This document shows, one piece after another, positions 8,412 to 16,565 of a DNA stretch of 64,000 nucleotides. The stretch spans positions 6,333,922 through 6,397,921 of the forward strand of contig NZ_CP048289.1 in assembly GCF_014084105.1 (NCBI RefSeq), in the 5' to 3' direction. Origin of the DNA: Streptacidiphilus sp. P02-A3a (lineage in GTDB: Bacteria > Actinomycetota > Actinomycetes > Streptomycetales > Streptomycetaceae). Each line of letters opens with the position of its first letter. The stretch's first letter is position 1. Both the position numbers and the translations under genes were made by a program. Below the pieces are notes generated by a model, which saw nothing but the letters and a program-made list of their open reading frames with translations, was not told where the DNA came from and ran no database searches.

Positions 8412-9467
8412 TCAGTGGTCCGCGACCGGGGTGAAGTCCGCCTGGTCGACGCCGCCCTCCTTGGTGTCGGCGTTGGCGAAGACGAAGGTCTCGATCGGCA
8501 CGCCGCGCTCCTCGCTCAGCGCCACCACCAGCTCCTGGACGACCACGGTCTCCAGCACCACCCGCGCGGCGGCCGCCGCCTCCGGCAGCCGGACCACGCC
8601 GAGTCGCGCCGCGGGTTCGACCGCGCCCGTGGTGACCAGCAGCGTCAGGTGCCCGGCGGCGGCCAGCGAGCGGGCGAGTTCCACCTCGCGGCCGTCGCCG
8701 AGGACCAGGTGCAGGGTGCCGCCGGCCGACTCCATCTCGCCGTGCAGGTAGTTGCGGGTGACCCCGGCGCTCGCGGGCATCCGCACCACCTCGCGCAGCA
8801 GCAGCGCGCCCTCCTCCGCCGAGGCCCGGGACGCGCCCGCGGCGACGACGTCGGCCGCGACGCAGCGCGCGGCGCGTTCCCGCAGCCCGGCGACCACCTC
8901 CGCCGCCCGGGCGCGCACCGCCCGCACCGATTCGGCGATGCCGGACCAGGGGTCGTCCGCCGCCGCCCGCCCGGCGATCGCCCCGGCGATCAGGTCCAGG
9001 GCCACCACCGTCCCGGTGAAGCCGATGGTGGAGGCGTAGGAGTCGGGCTCGTTGCCGAGGTCGAGGACCGTCTCCGCGAGGCCGCCCAGCGGCGAGTCGG
9101 TGACGTTGAGCAGCGCCGCCCGGGGCAGTCGGGCCGCGCCCGCCCGCTGGAACGCGGCCACGGTCTCCGAGCTGCGTCCGCCCTGCGACACGCCGACCAG
9201 CAGGTCCACGTCGAACCCGGCGGTCCCCGCCACGATCTCGCTGGCCAGCACCCGCTGGCTGACCACCCCGTGGTCGCGCAGCAGTTGGACCGGTACCGCC
9301 AGCGCGGCGTACGAGGCGCCGATACCCGTGAACAGCGGGCGCCGGGCGCGGCGCAGCGGCTCGGCGGAGGCCGCGTCGAGCTGCCGCCGCAGGGTGGCGA
9401 CGACACGCTCCAGGGCCTGCGGCTGGTTCGCCTGGCCCGTGAGAAATGGGATCCGGGTGCCTGACAT
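8412..9467 (-). CDS. SIS-domain sugar-phosphate isomerase/deaminase (NagB-II/AgaS/FrlB-like)
   Basis: 351 residues with two SIS (sugar isomerase) domains; the phosphosugar-binding SQGGRSSET occurs in the first. This layout is that of glucosamine-6-phosphate deaminases of the NagB-II type, AgaS and fructoselysine deglycases, which release an amine from a phosphorylated amino sugar. Together with the kinase and importer to its left it suggests uptake, phosphorylation and deamination of an amino sugar. The ATG at 9467 is preferred over the in-frame upstream start at 9497 because AAAGGA lies just ahead of it. Divergent from the GntR regulator, its likely controller. Confidence 0.82.
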   Translation of the reverse strand: MSGTRIPFLTGQANQPQALERVVATLRRQLDAASAEPLRRARRPLFTGIGASYAALAVPVQLLRDHGVVSQRVLASEIVAGTAGFDVDLLVGVSQGGRSSETVAAFQRAGAARLPRAALLNVTDSPLGGLAETVLDLGNEPDSYASTIGFTGTVVALDLIAGAIAGRAAADDPWSGIAESVRAVRARAAEVVAGLRERAARCVAADVVAAGASRASAEEGALLLREVVRMPASAGVTRNYLHGEMESAGGTLHLVLGDGREVELARSLAAAGHLTLLVTTGAVEPAARLGVVRLPEAAAAARVVLETVVVQELVVALSEERGVPIETFVFANADTKEGGVDQADFTPVADH

Positions 9468-9531
9468 GGCGGTGGTTTCCTTTCGTTCGCTGCCCACGGC
9501 TGGAGGGGTGAGTGCCGGGTGCGACCCTAAA

Positions 9532-9577
9532 GGTATGCAGTGGTAGCCAAGTGGTCAACAGTGGTATGCAGTGATAC
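9532..9577. promoter_or_regulatory. Repeated operator for the GntR/HutC regulator
   Basis: GGTATGCAGTGGTA (9532-9545) and GGTATGCAGTGATA (9563-9576) are direct repeats 31 bases apart, with a further AGTGGTCAAC between them. GTGGT-type half-sites are typical for HutC-subfamily GntR regulators. The array lies between the divergent SIS gene (9467) and GntR gene (9625). Confidence 0.6.
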
Positions 9578-9624
9578 GTTCAAGCTCCGGATCATCCGTT
9601 CATCCAGCCCCGGAGGCCCTGTCC

Positions 9625-10383
9625 GTGCCCGACGACGCCGCGCCCGCCCGTACCGTCCGGCGTGACTCCGGCCCGGAACCGCTGTGGGAGCAGGCCGCCG
9701 CCGTGATCCTGGAGGACATCGGACGGCGCGGACTGTCCGCCGGAGCCCGGCTGCCGCCCGAGCGGGAGCTCTGCGCCCGACTCGGGATCTCCCGGATCAC
9801 GCTGCGCAAGGCGCTGGCGCACCTGGTGGACCGGGGCGTGGCGACCGCCTCGCACGGCCGGGGCTGGTTCCTGGCCTCCCCCGGGACGTCCCGGGACTGG
9901 CCGAACGACCTGGAGTCCTTCACCGCCACCGCCCGGCGCAAGCAACTGCGGCCCGGTTCGCTGGTGCTGCGGCAGGAGGTCGCCCCGGCCTCGCTCGACC
10001 AGGCCGACCGGCTCGCCGTCGCGGCAGGCACCCCGGTGTTCCACCTGGACCGGGTCCGGCTGCTCGACGACGTGCGGATCGCCGTGGACCGCACGCTGCT
10101 CCCGGCGGAGCTCGCGCCGGGGCTCGACCGGGTCGACTTCGGCTCGGCCTCGTTGTTCGAGGAGTTGCGCGCCCGGGGCCTCGAACCGGACCGCTCCGAG
10201 GCGACCATCGAGGCCCGCGGCGCCGACGCCGTGCTCGCCGGACACCTGGGCATCGCGCCGGGCGCCCCGGTGCTCGTGCTCGACCAGGCGGTCTACGGCC
10301 GCGAGCAGCGGCCACTGCTGCTGTCGACCGTCGAGTACAGCGGGGAGCGGTACCGGTTGCGGACCACGCTCCCGTCCGGCTGA
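9625..10383 (+). CDS. GntR-family regulator, HutC subfamily (UTRA domain)
   Basis: 252 residues from the GTG at 9625. An N-terminal winged HTH (LPPERELCARLGISRITLRKAL region) is followed by a UTRA ligand-binding domain. The GTG is preferred because GGAGG lies eight bases ahead of it, whereas the earlier in-frame ATG at 9571 falls inside the operator repeats and lacks a ribosome site. It likely represses the divergent SIS gene and itself until a sugar phosphate binds. Confidence 0.87.
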   Translation: MPDDAAPARTVRRDSGPEPLWEQAAAVILEDIGRRGLSAGARLPPERELCARLGISRITLRKALAHLVDRGVATASHGRGWFLASPGTSRDWPNDLESFTATARRKQLRPGSLVLRQEVAPASLDQADRLAVAAGTPVFHLDRVRLLDDVRIAVDRTLLPAELAPGLDRVDFGSASLFEELRARGLEPDRSEATIEARGADAVLAGHLGIAPGAPVLVLDQAVYGREQRPLLLSTVEYSGERYRLRTTLPSG

Positions 10384-10396
10384 CCGGACGGGAGCG
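10367..10396. terminator. Hairpin spanning the GntR stop codon
   Basis: Perfect 13-bp inverted repeat (CGCTCCCGTCCGG and its complement) with loop CTGA that contains the GntR stop codon. It lies between convergent GntR and LacI genes and probably ends transcription from the left. Confidence 0.7.
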
Positions 10397-10429
10397 GCCG
10401 GCCACGGCCGACCGGGCGGGCGGGTCGGC

Positions 10430-11494
10430 TCAGGACGCCGGTCCGGTGCTGTCGCGGAGCACCAGTTCGGCGTCCAGCCGGATCCGCCGGGGGCCGGCCA
10501 CCGGCTCGTCCAGGATCAGCCGGACCGCCGCCGCCCCCGCCGCCGCCAGCGGCAGCCGGACGGTGCTGAGCGCGGGCCGCAGATCCGCCGCGTACGGGAC
10601 GTCGTCGAAGCCGACCACGGAGACCTGCCCGGGCACGCTCAGGCCGAGGTCCTGCCGCAGCGCGGCGAGGACCCCGCTGGCCATGACGTCGTTCAGGGCC
10701 AGGACCGCGGTGGTGGCCGGGTCCTGGGCGAACAGCCGCCGGGTGGCGGCGCGCCCGCCCTCGCGGGTGAAGTCCGCCGCGACCAGGCGCTCGGCCGGGA
10801 GCGCCCCGCCGAGCTCGCGCAGCGCCTGGCGGACGCCGTCCAGCCGGTCGCTGACGGTGGTCAGCTCCGGCGGCCCGGCCACCACGCCGATCCGCCGGTG
10901 GCCCCGCTCCCACAGGGCGCGCACCGCCGAGGCCGCGCCGCCCCGGTTGTCCGGTGCCACGGTGTCCAGCTCACCGCCCCGGTCGCCGATGCAGACGACC
11001 CGGCCGCCCTCCTCCTGGAAGCCCGCGATCTCCGCGGCCAGCCGGTCGGCGTCGGCCGCCCCGGCCGCGCCGCTGCCCGCCAGCACCACCGCGCGGGCCC
11101 GCTGCGCACGCAGTCCGCGCAGGTACTGGAGCTCCAGGCCGGGCTCACGGAAGGTCGCCGAGATCATCACCATCAGCCGCTGCTCGCGGGCGACCCGCAT
11201 CGCCCCCGCCGCGATCGCCGCGAAGTACGGGTCGGCGACGTCGTGCACGATCAGCCCGACCACGTTGGCGGTGGCGCTGGCCAGCGCCTGCGCGGGGCCG
11301 TTGGAGACGTAGTTCAGCTCCGCCGCGGCGGCCTCCACCCGGCGGCGCAGCTCCTCACCGACCGATCGGCCGCCCGCGCCGTGCAGCGCGCGGGAGGCGG
11401 TCGCCAGCGAGACCCCGGCCTGCCGCGCGACCTGCTGCAACGTGACCGCTCCGGTCGAGCGGTCGGCCCGACTCCTTGACCCTGCGTTCGCCAT
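10430..11494 (-). CDS. LacI-family transcriptional repressor
   Basis: 354 residues. The N-terminal HTH and hinge helix (VTLQQVARQAGVSLATASRAL, about residues 17-37, then LNYVSNGPAQALAS) precede a periplasmic-binding-protein-like sensor domain (ANVVGLIVHDVADPYF onward). It is divergent from the Gfo/Idh operon across a 90-base gap that holds a perfect LacI-type palindrome, so it very likely represses both itself and that operon. A near-identical site in front of the ALDH gene at 2734 suggests that this unit is a second target. Confidence 0.92.
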   Translation of the reverse strand: MANAGSRSRADRSTGAVTLQQVARQAGVSLATASRALHGAGGRSVGEELRRRVEAAAAELNYVSNGPAQALASATANVVGLIVHDVADPYFAAIAAGAMRVAREQRLMVMISATFREPGLELQYLRGLRAQRARAVVLAGSGAAGAADADRLAAEIAGFQEEGGRVVCIGDRGGELDTVAPDNRGGAASAVRALWERGHRRIGVVAGPPELTTVSDRLDGVRQALRELGGALPAERLVAADFTREGGRAATRRLFAQDPATTAVLALNDVMASGVLAALRQDLGLSVPGQVSVVGFDDVPYAADLRPALSTVRLPLAAAGAAAVRLILDEPVAGPRRIRLDAELVLRDSTGPAS

Positions 11495-11511
11495 GCTCGT
11501 AACCTACCCAT

Positions 11512-11527
11512 TGGAAAGCGCTTTCCA
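11512..11527. promoter_or_regulatory. LacI-type operator, perfect 16-bp palindrome
   Basis: TGGAAAGCGCTTTCCA is fully self-complementary with the GCGC centre of LacI-family operators. It is 17 bases from the LacI start and 57 bases from the start of the divergent dehydrogenase operon, the expected place for control of both. Confidence 0.85.
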
Positions 11528-11584
11528 GCACCGCGCCACCACGCACCCACCTCCCGCCACCTCCTCGGAAAGGGGCCGACACAC

Positions 11585-12736
11585 ATGGCCCGCAGGTCCA
11601 TCGGCATCATCATGAACGGCGTCACCGGACGCATGGGCTACCGGCAGCACCTGGTCCGCTCGATCCTGGCCATCCGCGAACAGGGCGGTCTCACCCTCGC
11701 CGACGGCACGGTGGTGTGGCCCGAACCGATCCTGGTCGGCCGCGACGAGGAGAAGCTGAAGACCCTGGCCGAGCGCCACGGACTGGACCGGTGGACCACC
11801 GACCTGGACGCCGCGCTGGCCGATCCCGGCGCCGAGATCTACTTCGACGCCCAGCTCACCCAGGTCCGCGAGGAGTCGCTGAAGGCCGCGATGAACGCCG
11901 GAAAGCACATCTACACCGAGAAGCCCACCGCCGAGTCGCTGGAGGGCGCGCTGGACCTGGTCCGGCTGGCCCGCGCGGCCGGGGTGAAGAACGGCGTGGT
12001 CCAGGACAAGCTCTTCCTGCCCGGACTGCTCAAGCTGAAGCGGCTGGTCGACGGCGGCTTCTTCGGCCGGATCCTGTCCGTGCGCGGCGAGTTCGGCTAC
12101 TGGGTGTTCGAGGGCGACTGGCAGCAGGCGCAGCGCCCCTCGTGGAACTACCGCGCCCAGGACGGCGGCGGCATCGTGCTGGACATGTTCCCGCACTGGC
12201 AGTACGTGCTGGAGCAGACCTTCGCGCCGATCCGCTCGGTCTACGCCCACACCGCCACCCACATCCCGGAGCGCCGCGACGAGCGCGGCACGGCGTACCC
12301 GGCCACCGCCGACGACGCGGCCTACGGCATCTTCGAGCTCGACTGCGGGATCGTCGCCCAGGTCAACTCCTCCTGGACGGTCCGGGTGGACCGTGACGAG
12401 CTGGTCGAGTTCCAGGTGGACGGCACCGAGGGCAGCGCCGTCGCCGGGCTGCGCAACTGCCGCTTCCAGCACCGCGCGGCCACGCCCAAGCCGGTCTGGA
12501 ACCCGGATCTGGCCGCCACCGAGCCGTTCCGCGAGCAGTGGCAGCAGGTCCCCGACAACACCGAGTTCGACAACGGCTTCAAGGCCCAGTGGGAGCTGTT
12601 CCTGGCCCACGTCGTCGCCGACGAGCCGTTCCGGCACGACCTGGCGGAGGGCGCCAAGGGCGTGCAGCTCGCCGAGCTGGCCCTGGAGTCGGCCCGACTG
12701 GGGCGCCGGGTCGAGGTCCCTCCGCTGGGGATCTGA
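11585..12736 (+). CDS. Gfo/Idh/MocA-family oxidoreductase
   Basis: 383 residues. The N-terminal Rossmann fold starts GIIMNGVTGRMG and the EKPTAES stretch near residue 115 is the family's catalytic EKP motif; the C-terminal half is the alpha/beta substrate domain. Such enzymes oxidise or reduce a sugar or cyclitol hydroxyl with NAD(P). It is the first gene of an operon with a DUF993 aldolase-like gene, an epimerase-like gene and a glycerate kinase, consistent with initial oxidation of a sugar that ends as glycerate. Preceded by GGAAAGGGG. Controlled most likely by the divergent LacI repressor. Confidence 0.88.
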   Translation: MARRSIGIIMNGVTGRMGYRQHLVRSILAIREQGGLTLADGTVVWPEPILVGRDEEKLKTLAERHGLDRWTTDLDAALADPGAEIYFDAQLTQVREESLKAAMNAGKHIYTEKPTAESLEGALDLVRLARAAGVKNGVVQDKLFLPGLLKLKRLVDGGFFGRILSVRGEFGYWVFEGDWQQAQRPSWNYRAQDGGGIVLDMFPHWQYVLEQTFAPIRSVYAHTATHIPERRDERGTAYPATADDAAYGIFELDCGIVAQVNSSWTVRVDRDELVEFQVDGTEGSAVAGLRNCRFQHRAATPKPVWNPDLAATEPFREQWQQVPDNTEFDNGFKAQWELFLAHVVADEPFRHDLAEGAKGVQLAELALESARLGRRVEVPPLGI

Positions 12737-12794
12737 GTCAGCGTCACCGTCCGTTCCCCATACCGTCGTTCCATCGAACCCGCCGAGGCCCGCC

Positions 12795-13937
12795 ATGCCC
12801 CCGCAGATCCAACTGCCGCTCCCCGAGGGGACCCGCGACTACACCGTCCCCGAACCGCCGCCGCTGCCCACCGCCGCTGCCCCGGCGAGCAGTCGAACCG
12901 TCTTCGCCGCAGCCCATGTGACGCCCCATCAGCATGACTCCTCGGCGGTGGACTGGGACACCACGCTGGCCTTCCGGCAGCACCTGTGGTCCCTGGGCCT
13001 GGGGGTGGCCGACGCCATGGACACCGCCCAGCGCGGCGCCGGCCTGGACTGGCCGACCACCAGGGAGCTGATCGCCCGCAGCGGCGCCGCGGCCCGGGCC
13101 GCCGGGGGCGCCCTGGCCTGCGGCGCGGGCACCGACCAACTCACCCTGGCGGCGCCCACGCTGAAGCAGATCGGCGACGCCTACGAGGAGCAGGTCGCCG
13201 TGGTCGAGCAGGCCGGGGCGCAGGTGGTGCTGATGGCGAGCCGGGCCCTGGCGGCCACCGCCGCGGGGCCCGAGGACTACGCCGAGGTCTACGGCCGGGT
13301 GCTGGCGCGGACCGAGCGCCCGGTGATCCTGCACTGGCTCGGCACCGCCTTCGACCCGGCCCTGGAGGGCTACTGGGGCTCCGCGGACCTGGACCGCGCG
13401 GCCGAGAGCGTGCTGGCGCTGATCCGCGACCACGCTGCCGGGATCGACGGCATCAAGGTGTCGCTGCTGGACGCCGAGCGCGAGGTCGCGCTGCGGCGCG
13501 CGCTGCCCGAGGGCGTCCGGCTGTACACCGGTGACGACTTCAACTACCCGGAGCTGATCCTCGGCGACGCGCGGGGCTTCAGCCACGCCCTGCTCGGGGC
13601 GTTCGACCCGCTCGCCGCGCACGCCGCGGCGGCACTGGCCGCGCTGGACGCGGGCGACACCGAGGCCTACCGGGCGGTCCTGGAGCCGACGCTGCCGCTG
13701 GCCCGGCACCTGTTCGCGGCGCCCACCCGGTTCTACAAGACCGGCGTGGTCTTCCTGGCCCATCTGGCCGGGCACCAGGACCACTTCACCATGATCGGGG
13801 ACGCCCAGCGGCACCGGTCGGTCGAGCACCTGTCGCTGCTCTTCCGCCTCGCCGCCGAGGCCGGGGCGCTACCCGACCCCGAGCTGGCCACCGCGCGCAT
13901 GCGCGCCTTCCTCACCGCGAACGGATACCCCCGATGA
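12795..13937 (+). CDS. DUF993 family protein (dihydrodipicolinate-synthase-like aldolase)
   Basis: 380 residues; recognised as the DUF993 family, which belongs to the class I aldolase/DapA superfamily of TIM barrels. Stretches such as DGIKVSLLDAE (with a lysine in the place of the Schiff-base lysine of DapA-like enzymes) and LYTGDDFNYPELI are consistent with this. The reaction is not established. Between a sugar dehydrogenase and an epimerase-like gene it is likely to cleave an oxidised sugar. The ATG at 12795 is chosen as the first in-frame start after the previous stop; the frame continues upstream only as overlap with the dehydrogenase gene. Its stop overlaps the next ATG. Confidence 0.8.
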   Translation: MPPQIQLPLPEGTRDYTVPEPPPLPTAAAPASSRTVFAAAHVTPHQHDSSAVDWDTTLAFRQHLWSLGLGVADAMDTAQRGAGLDWPTTRELIARSGAAARAAGGALACGAGTDQLTLAAPTLKQIGDAYEEQVAVVEQAGAQVVLMASRALAATAAGPEDYAEVYGRVLARTERPVILHWLGTAFDPALEGYWGSADLDRAAESVLALIRDHAAGIDGIKVSLLDAEREVALRRALPEGVRLYTGDDFNYPELILGDARGFSHALLGAFDPLAAHAAAALAALDAGDTEAYRAVLEPTLPLARHLFAAPTRFYKTGVVFLAHLAGHQDHFTMIGDAQRHRSVEHLSLLFRLAAEAGALPDPELATARMRAFLTANGYPR

Positions 13938-14785
13938 CCGGCGCACCGGGCCTGGAACGGCTCTCGCTGAACACCGCCACCACCAAGCGGTGGAGCCTGG
14001 CCGAGGCGGTCGCCGGTTGCGTGGCGGCGGGCGTCCCGGGGATCGGGCTGTGGCGCGACCGGGTGGCCGAGGCCGGTGCGGAGCGGGCCGCGCGGCTGGT
14101 CCGCGACGCCGGACTGACCGTCACCAGCCTGTGCCGGGGCGGGTTCTTCACCGCGCCGGACGCCGCCGGACGCGCGGCGGCGCTGGAGGACAACCGCCGG
14201 GCGGTCGAGGAGGCCGCCACCGTCGGCACCGACACGCTGATCCTGGTCTGCGGCGGCCTGCCGGAGGGCAGCAACGACCTGCCCGGGGCCCGGCGGATGG
14301 TGGTCGACGGGATCGCCGCGCTGCTGCCGCACGCCCGGCAGCACGGGGTCCGGCTGGCGATCGAGCCGCTGCACCCGATGTTCTGCGCCGACCGGGCGGT
14401 GGTCTCCACCCTCGGCCAGGCGCTTGACATCGCCGAGGAGTCGGCCGACGACGACGCCGTGGGCGTGGTGGTGGACGCCTACCACGTCTGGTGGGACCCG
14501 CAGCTCGACCGGCAGATCGCCCGGGCGGGCTCACGGATCGCCTCCTTCCAGGTCTGTGACTGGGTGCTGCCGCTGCCCGCCGACGTCCTGCTCGGGCGCG
14601 GACACGTCGGCGACGGCCGGATCGACCTGCCCCGGCTGGCCGACGCCGTGCACGCGGCCGGATACCGGGGCTTCACCGAGGTCGAGATCTTCAACCAGGA
14701 GATCTGGGACACCCCCGGCGAGCAGACGCTCAGCGAACTGACGGCACGTCATCGTGATTTCTCCGCAAGGCTTTCCAGCCAATGA
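13934..14785 (+). CDS. Sugar phosphate isomerase/epimerase (xylose-isomerase-like TIM barrel)
   Basis: 283 residues of the AP endonuclease family 2 / xylose isomerase-like barrel. Acidic and His metal ligands are visible in AIEPLHPM, VVDAYHVWWDP, FQVCDW and FTEVEIFNQEIW. Such enzymes move a carbonyl or invert a centre in a keto sugar. ATGA overlap with the upstream DUF993 gene and with the downstream glycerate kinase shows a tightly coupled operon. Confidence 0.85.
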   Translation: MTGAPGLERLSLNTATTKRWSLAEAVAGCVAAGVPGIGLWRDRVAEAGAERAARLVRDAGLTVTSLCRGGFFTAPDAAGRAAALEDNRRAVEEAATVGTDTLILVCGGLPEGSNDLPGARRMVVDGIAALLPHARQHGVRLAIEPLHPMFCADRAVVSTLGQALDIAEESADDDAVGVVVDAYHVWWDPQLDRQIARAGSRIASFQVCDWVLPLPADVLLGRGHVGDGRIDLPRLADAVHAAGYRGFTEVEIFNQEIWDTPGEQTLSELTARHRDFSARLSSQ

Positions 14786-15930
14786 CGGACCATCAGGTTC
14801 TGCTTGCCCCGGACAAGTTCAAGGGCTCGCTGGACGCCCCCGGCGTGGCCGACCGGCTGTCGGCCGGACTGCGCCGGGTGCTGCCCGGGCTGCGGGTGAG
14901 CAGCCTGCCGGTGGCCGACGGCGGCGAGGGCACGGTGGACGCGCTGGTCCACTGCGGCTTCCGGCGGCACACCGCCACCGCCACCGGTCCCACCGGCCGC
15001 CCGGTGCGGGCCCGCTACGCGCTGCGCGACGGGACCGCCGTGGTGGAACTCGCCCAGGCCTCGGGGCTGGCGCTGCTGCCGCCCGGGGTCCGGGCCCCGC
15101 TGCTGGCGAGCAGCCGGGGCACCGGCGAGCTGATCCGGGCGGCCCTGGACGCGGGCGCCCGCGGCATCGTCCTCGGCCTGGGCGGCAGCGCCTGCACGGA
15201 CGGCGGAACCGGCCTGCTCAGCGCCCTGGGCGCGCGGTTCAGTGACGCCGAGGGGCGACCGCTGCCGGACGGCGGGGGCGCGCTCGGCGCGCTCGCGCAC
15301 GCCGACCTGACCGGACTCGACCCGCGCCTGGCCGACACCGAGCTGGTCCTGGCCACCGACGTGGGCAGCCCGCTGCTGGGCGACGACGGGGCCGCCGCCC
15401 TGTTCGGTCCGCAGAAGGGCGCCGACCCGGCGGAGGTCGCCCAACTGGAGGCCGGACTGGCCCGGCTGGTGCGGGTGCTGACCCGGGCCGGGGTCCCCGG
15501 GGCCGGGGCCGCCGCATCGCTGCCCGGCGCGGGCGCGGCCGGGGGCGCCGGTTACGGGGCGCTGGCCTGCCTGGGCGCGCGCCGCCGCCCGGGGATCGAC
15601 GTGGTGCTCGACGCGGCGGGCATCGACGACCGGCTGCGCGAGGCCACCCTGGTGGTCACCGGCGAGGGCTCGCTGGACGCCCAGAGCCTGCACGGCAAGG
15701 CGCCCGTGGGCGTGGCCCGCCGGGCCGGCCGCCACGGCGTCCCGGTGGTCGCGGTCTGCGGACGGCTGGAACTGACCCCGGAGCAGGTCGCGGCCGCGGG
15801 CTTCACCGCCTGCTACCCGCTGAGCGCGCTGGAGGCCGACCCCCGGCGCTCCATCGCCGAGGCGGCGACGCTGCTGGAGTCCCTGGGGCGGCGGATCGCC
15901 GAGCGGCACCTGCTCCCGGCCGGTCGCTGA
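14782..15930 (+). CDS. Glycerate kinase (GarK/GlxK family)
   Basis: 382 residues, the standard length. Typical motifs: LLAPDKFKGSL at the N-terminus, SLPVADGGEGT near residue 50, GLGGSACTDGGTG near residue 133, and TGEGSLDAQSLHGKAP in the C-terminal domain. It phosphorylates glycerate with ATP to feed lower glycolysis and so marks the end of the pathway encoded by this operon. ATG overlaps the preceding stop; a strong hairpin follows. Confidence 0.93.
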   Translation: MTDHQVLLAPDKFKGSLDAPGVADRLSAGLRRVLPGLRVSSLPVADGGEGTVDALVHCGFRRHTATATGPTGRPVRARYALRDGTAVVELAQASGLALLPPGVRAPLLASSRGTGELIRAALDAGARGIVLGLGGSACTDGGTGLLSALGARFSDAEGRPLPDGGGALGALAHADLTGLDPRLADTELVLATDVGSPLLGDDGAAALFGPQKGADPAEVAQLEAGLARLVRVLTRAGVPGAGAAASLPGAGAAGGAGYGALACLGARRRPGIDVVLDAAGIDDRLREATLVVTGEGSLDAQSLHGKAPVGVARRAGRHGVPVVAVCGRLELTPEQVAAAGFTACYPLSALEADPRRSIAEAATLLESLGRRIAERHLLPAGR

Positions 15931-15946
15931 CCCGGGGGCCGCCCCC

Positions 15947-15979
15947 GACCGCGCGGCCCGCGGGTCAGGCCGCGCGGTC
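15947..15979. terminator. Terminator hairpin after the glycerate kinase operon
   Basis: Perfect 12-bp inverted repeat (GACCGCGCGGCC and complement) with a 9-base loop, 17 bases after the operon stop. The loop contains the stop codon of the questionable leftward frame 15965-16375. Confidence 0.75.
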
Positions 15980-16375
15980 GACGTTGTCCAGCACCGCCCG
16001 GAGCAGCCCCGGGAAGCGCTGCTGGAACTCCTCGGCGCGCGGTCGCGCGCTCTGCCACTGGCCCTGGTGGGTCCGCAGCAGCGGCCCGCATGCGCGGAGC
16101 ACCCGGAAGTGGGGCCGCGCTTCTCGGCGCAGTTCCTCGGCGTGGCGGTCGGCGGCGGGCTCGCCCTGTCCGGCGTCGGTCCGGCCGCGGTGCCGCTGGT
16201 CGGCGGCGCGGTCGCGCCGGCCGCCGCGCTGAGTGTGCGCCAGGTGACGCCGGTGGCCGAAGGCGCCCTCCCGGCCGACGGCCCGGGGCTGCCGGACGCG
16301 GACGCGCCGCGCGTCCGGCGGCGGTCGCCCGCGGGCTGAGCTGGGGGGATGGCCCGGGGTCGGGAGAACGGCCAC
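15965..16375 (-). CDS. Doubtful hypothetical protein, 136 residues
   Basis: An open frame with very high G/C in third codon positions throughout; its C-terminal half (from about residue 78) reads as plausible amphipathic helices (AEELRREARPHF, EEFQQRFPGLLRAVLDN). However the exactly opposed frame (GTG 16067 to 16339 on the plus strand) is also open and GC3-rich, so codon statistics cannot decide, and the first 70 residues are Arg/Pro-rich. No family recognised. It may equally be non-coding spacer between the catabolic operon and the biosynthetic cluster. Confidence 0.25.
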   Translation of the reverse strand: MAVLPTPGHPPSSARGRPPPDARRVRVRQPRAVGREGAFGHRRHLAHTQRGGRRDRAADQRHRGRTDAGQGEPAADRHAEELRREARPHFRVLRACGPLLRTHQGQWQSARPRAEEFQQRFPGLLRAVLDNVDRAA

Positions 16376-16415
16376 GGGGTGGCGGCCGGGGTCGCGTCAG
16401 TTTTTCCCCGGCCGT

Positions 16416-16460
16416 CGGGAAAGGCGCCCCTACCGACCGGGAACGGCGGCTCCCTAGCCT
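16416..16460 (+). promoter_or_regulatory. Cluster promoter element, copy 1
   Basis: 45 bases that match 28869-28913 without gaps at 31 positions. The shared blocks are, in order, CGGGAA, CCCCT, CGAC, GGG, CGGC and CCTAGCCT, with identical spacing. TAGCCT fits a -10 hexamer, but no good -35 is present, which suggests an activator-dependent promoter. It lies 124 bases before the GTG of the N-hydroxylase and would drive the 16584-27432 operon. Confidence 0.65.
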
Positions 16461-16565
16461 CCATTACGTCACTCGGCGATGTTCCGGAGCAGTGACCCCA
16501 CCGGCGAAGAATCGCACGGCAACTGACCTCGCGTCCGCGCCGTCCGTCCGTGGGCCCACCGCAGT

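Noticed and set aside
9571-9624. GntR start at ATG 9571
   Set aside because: It falls within the operator repeat and has no ribosome site; GTG 9625 has GGAGG at good distance.
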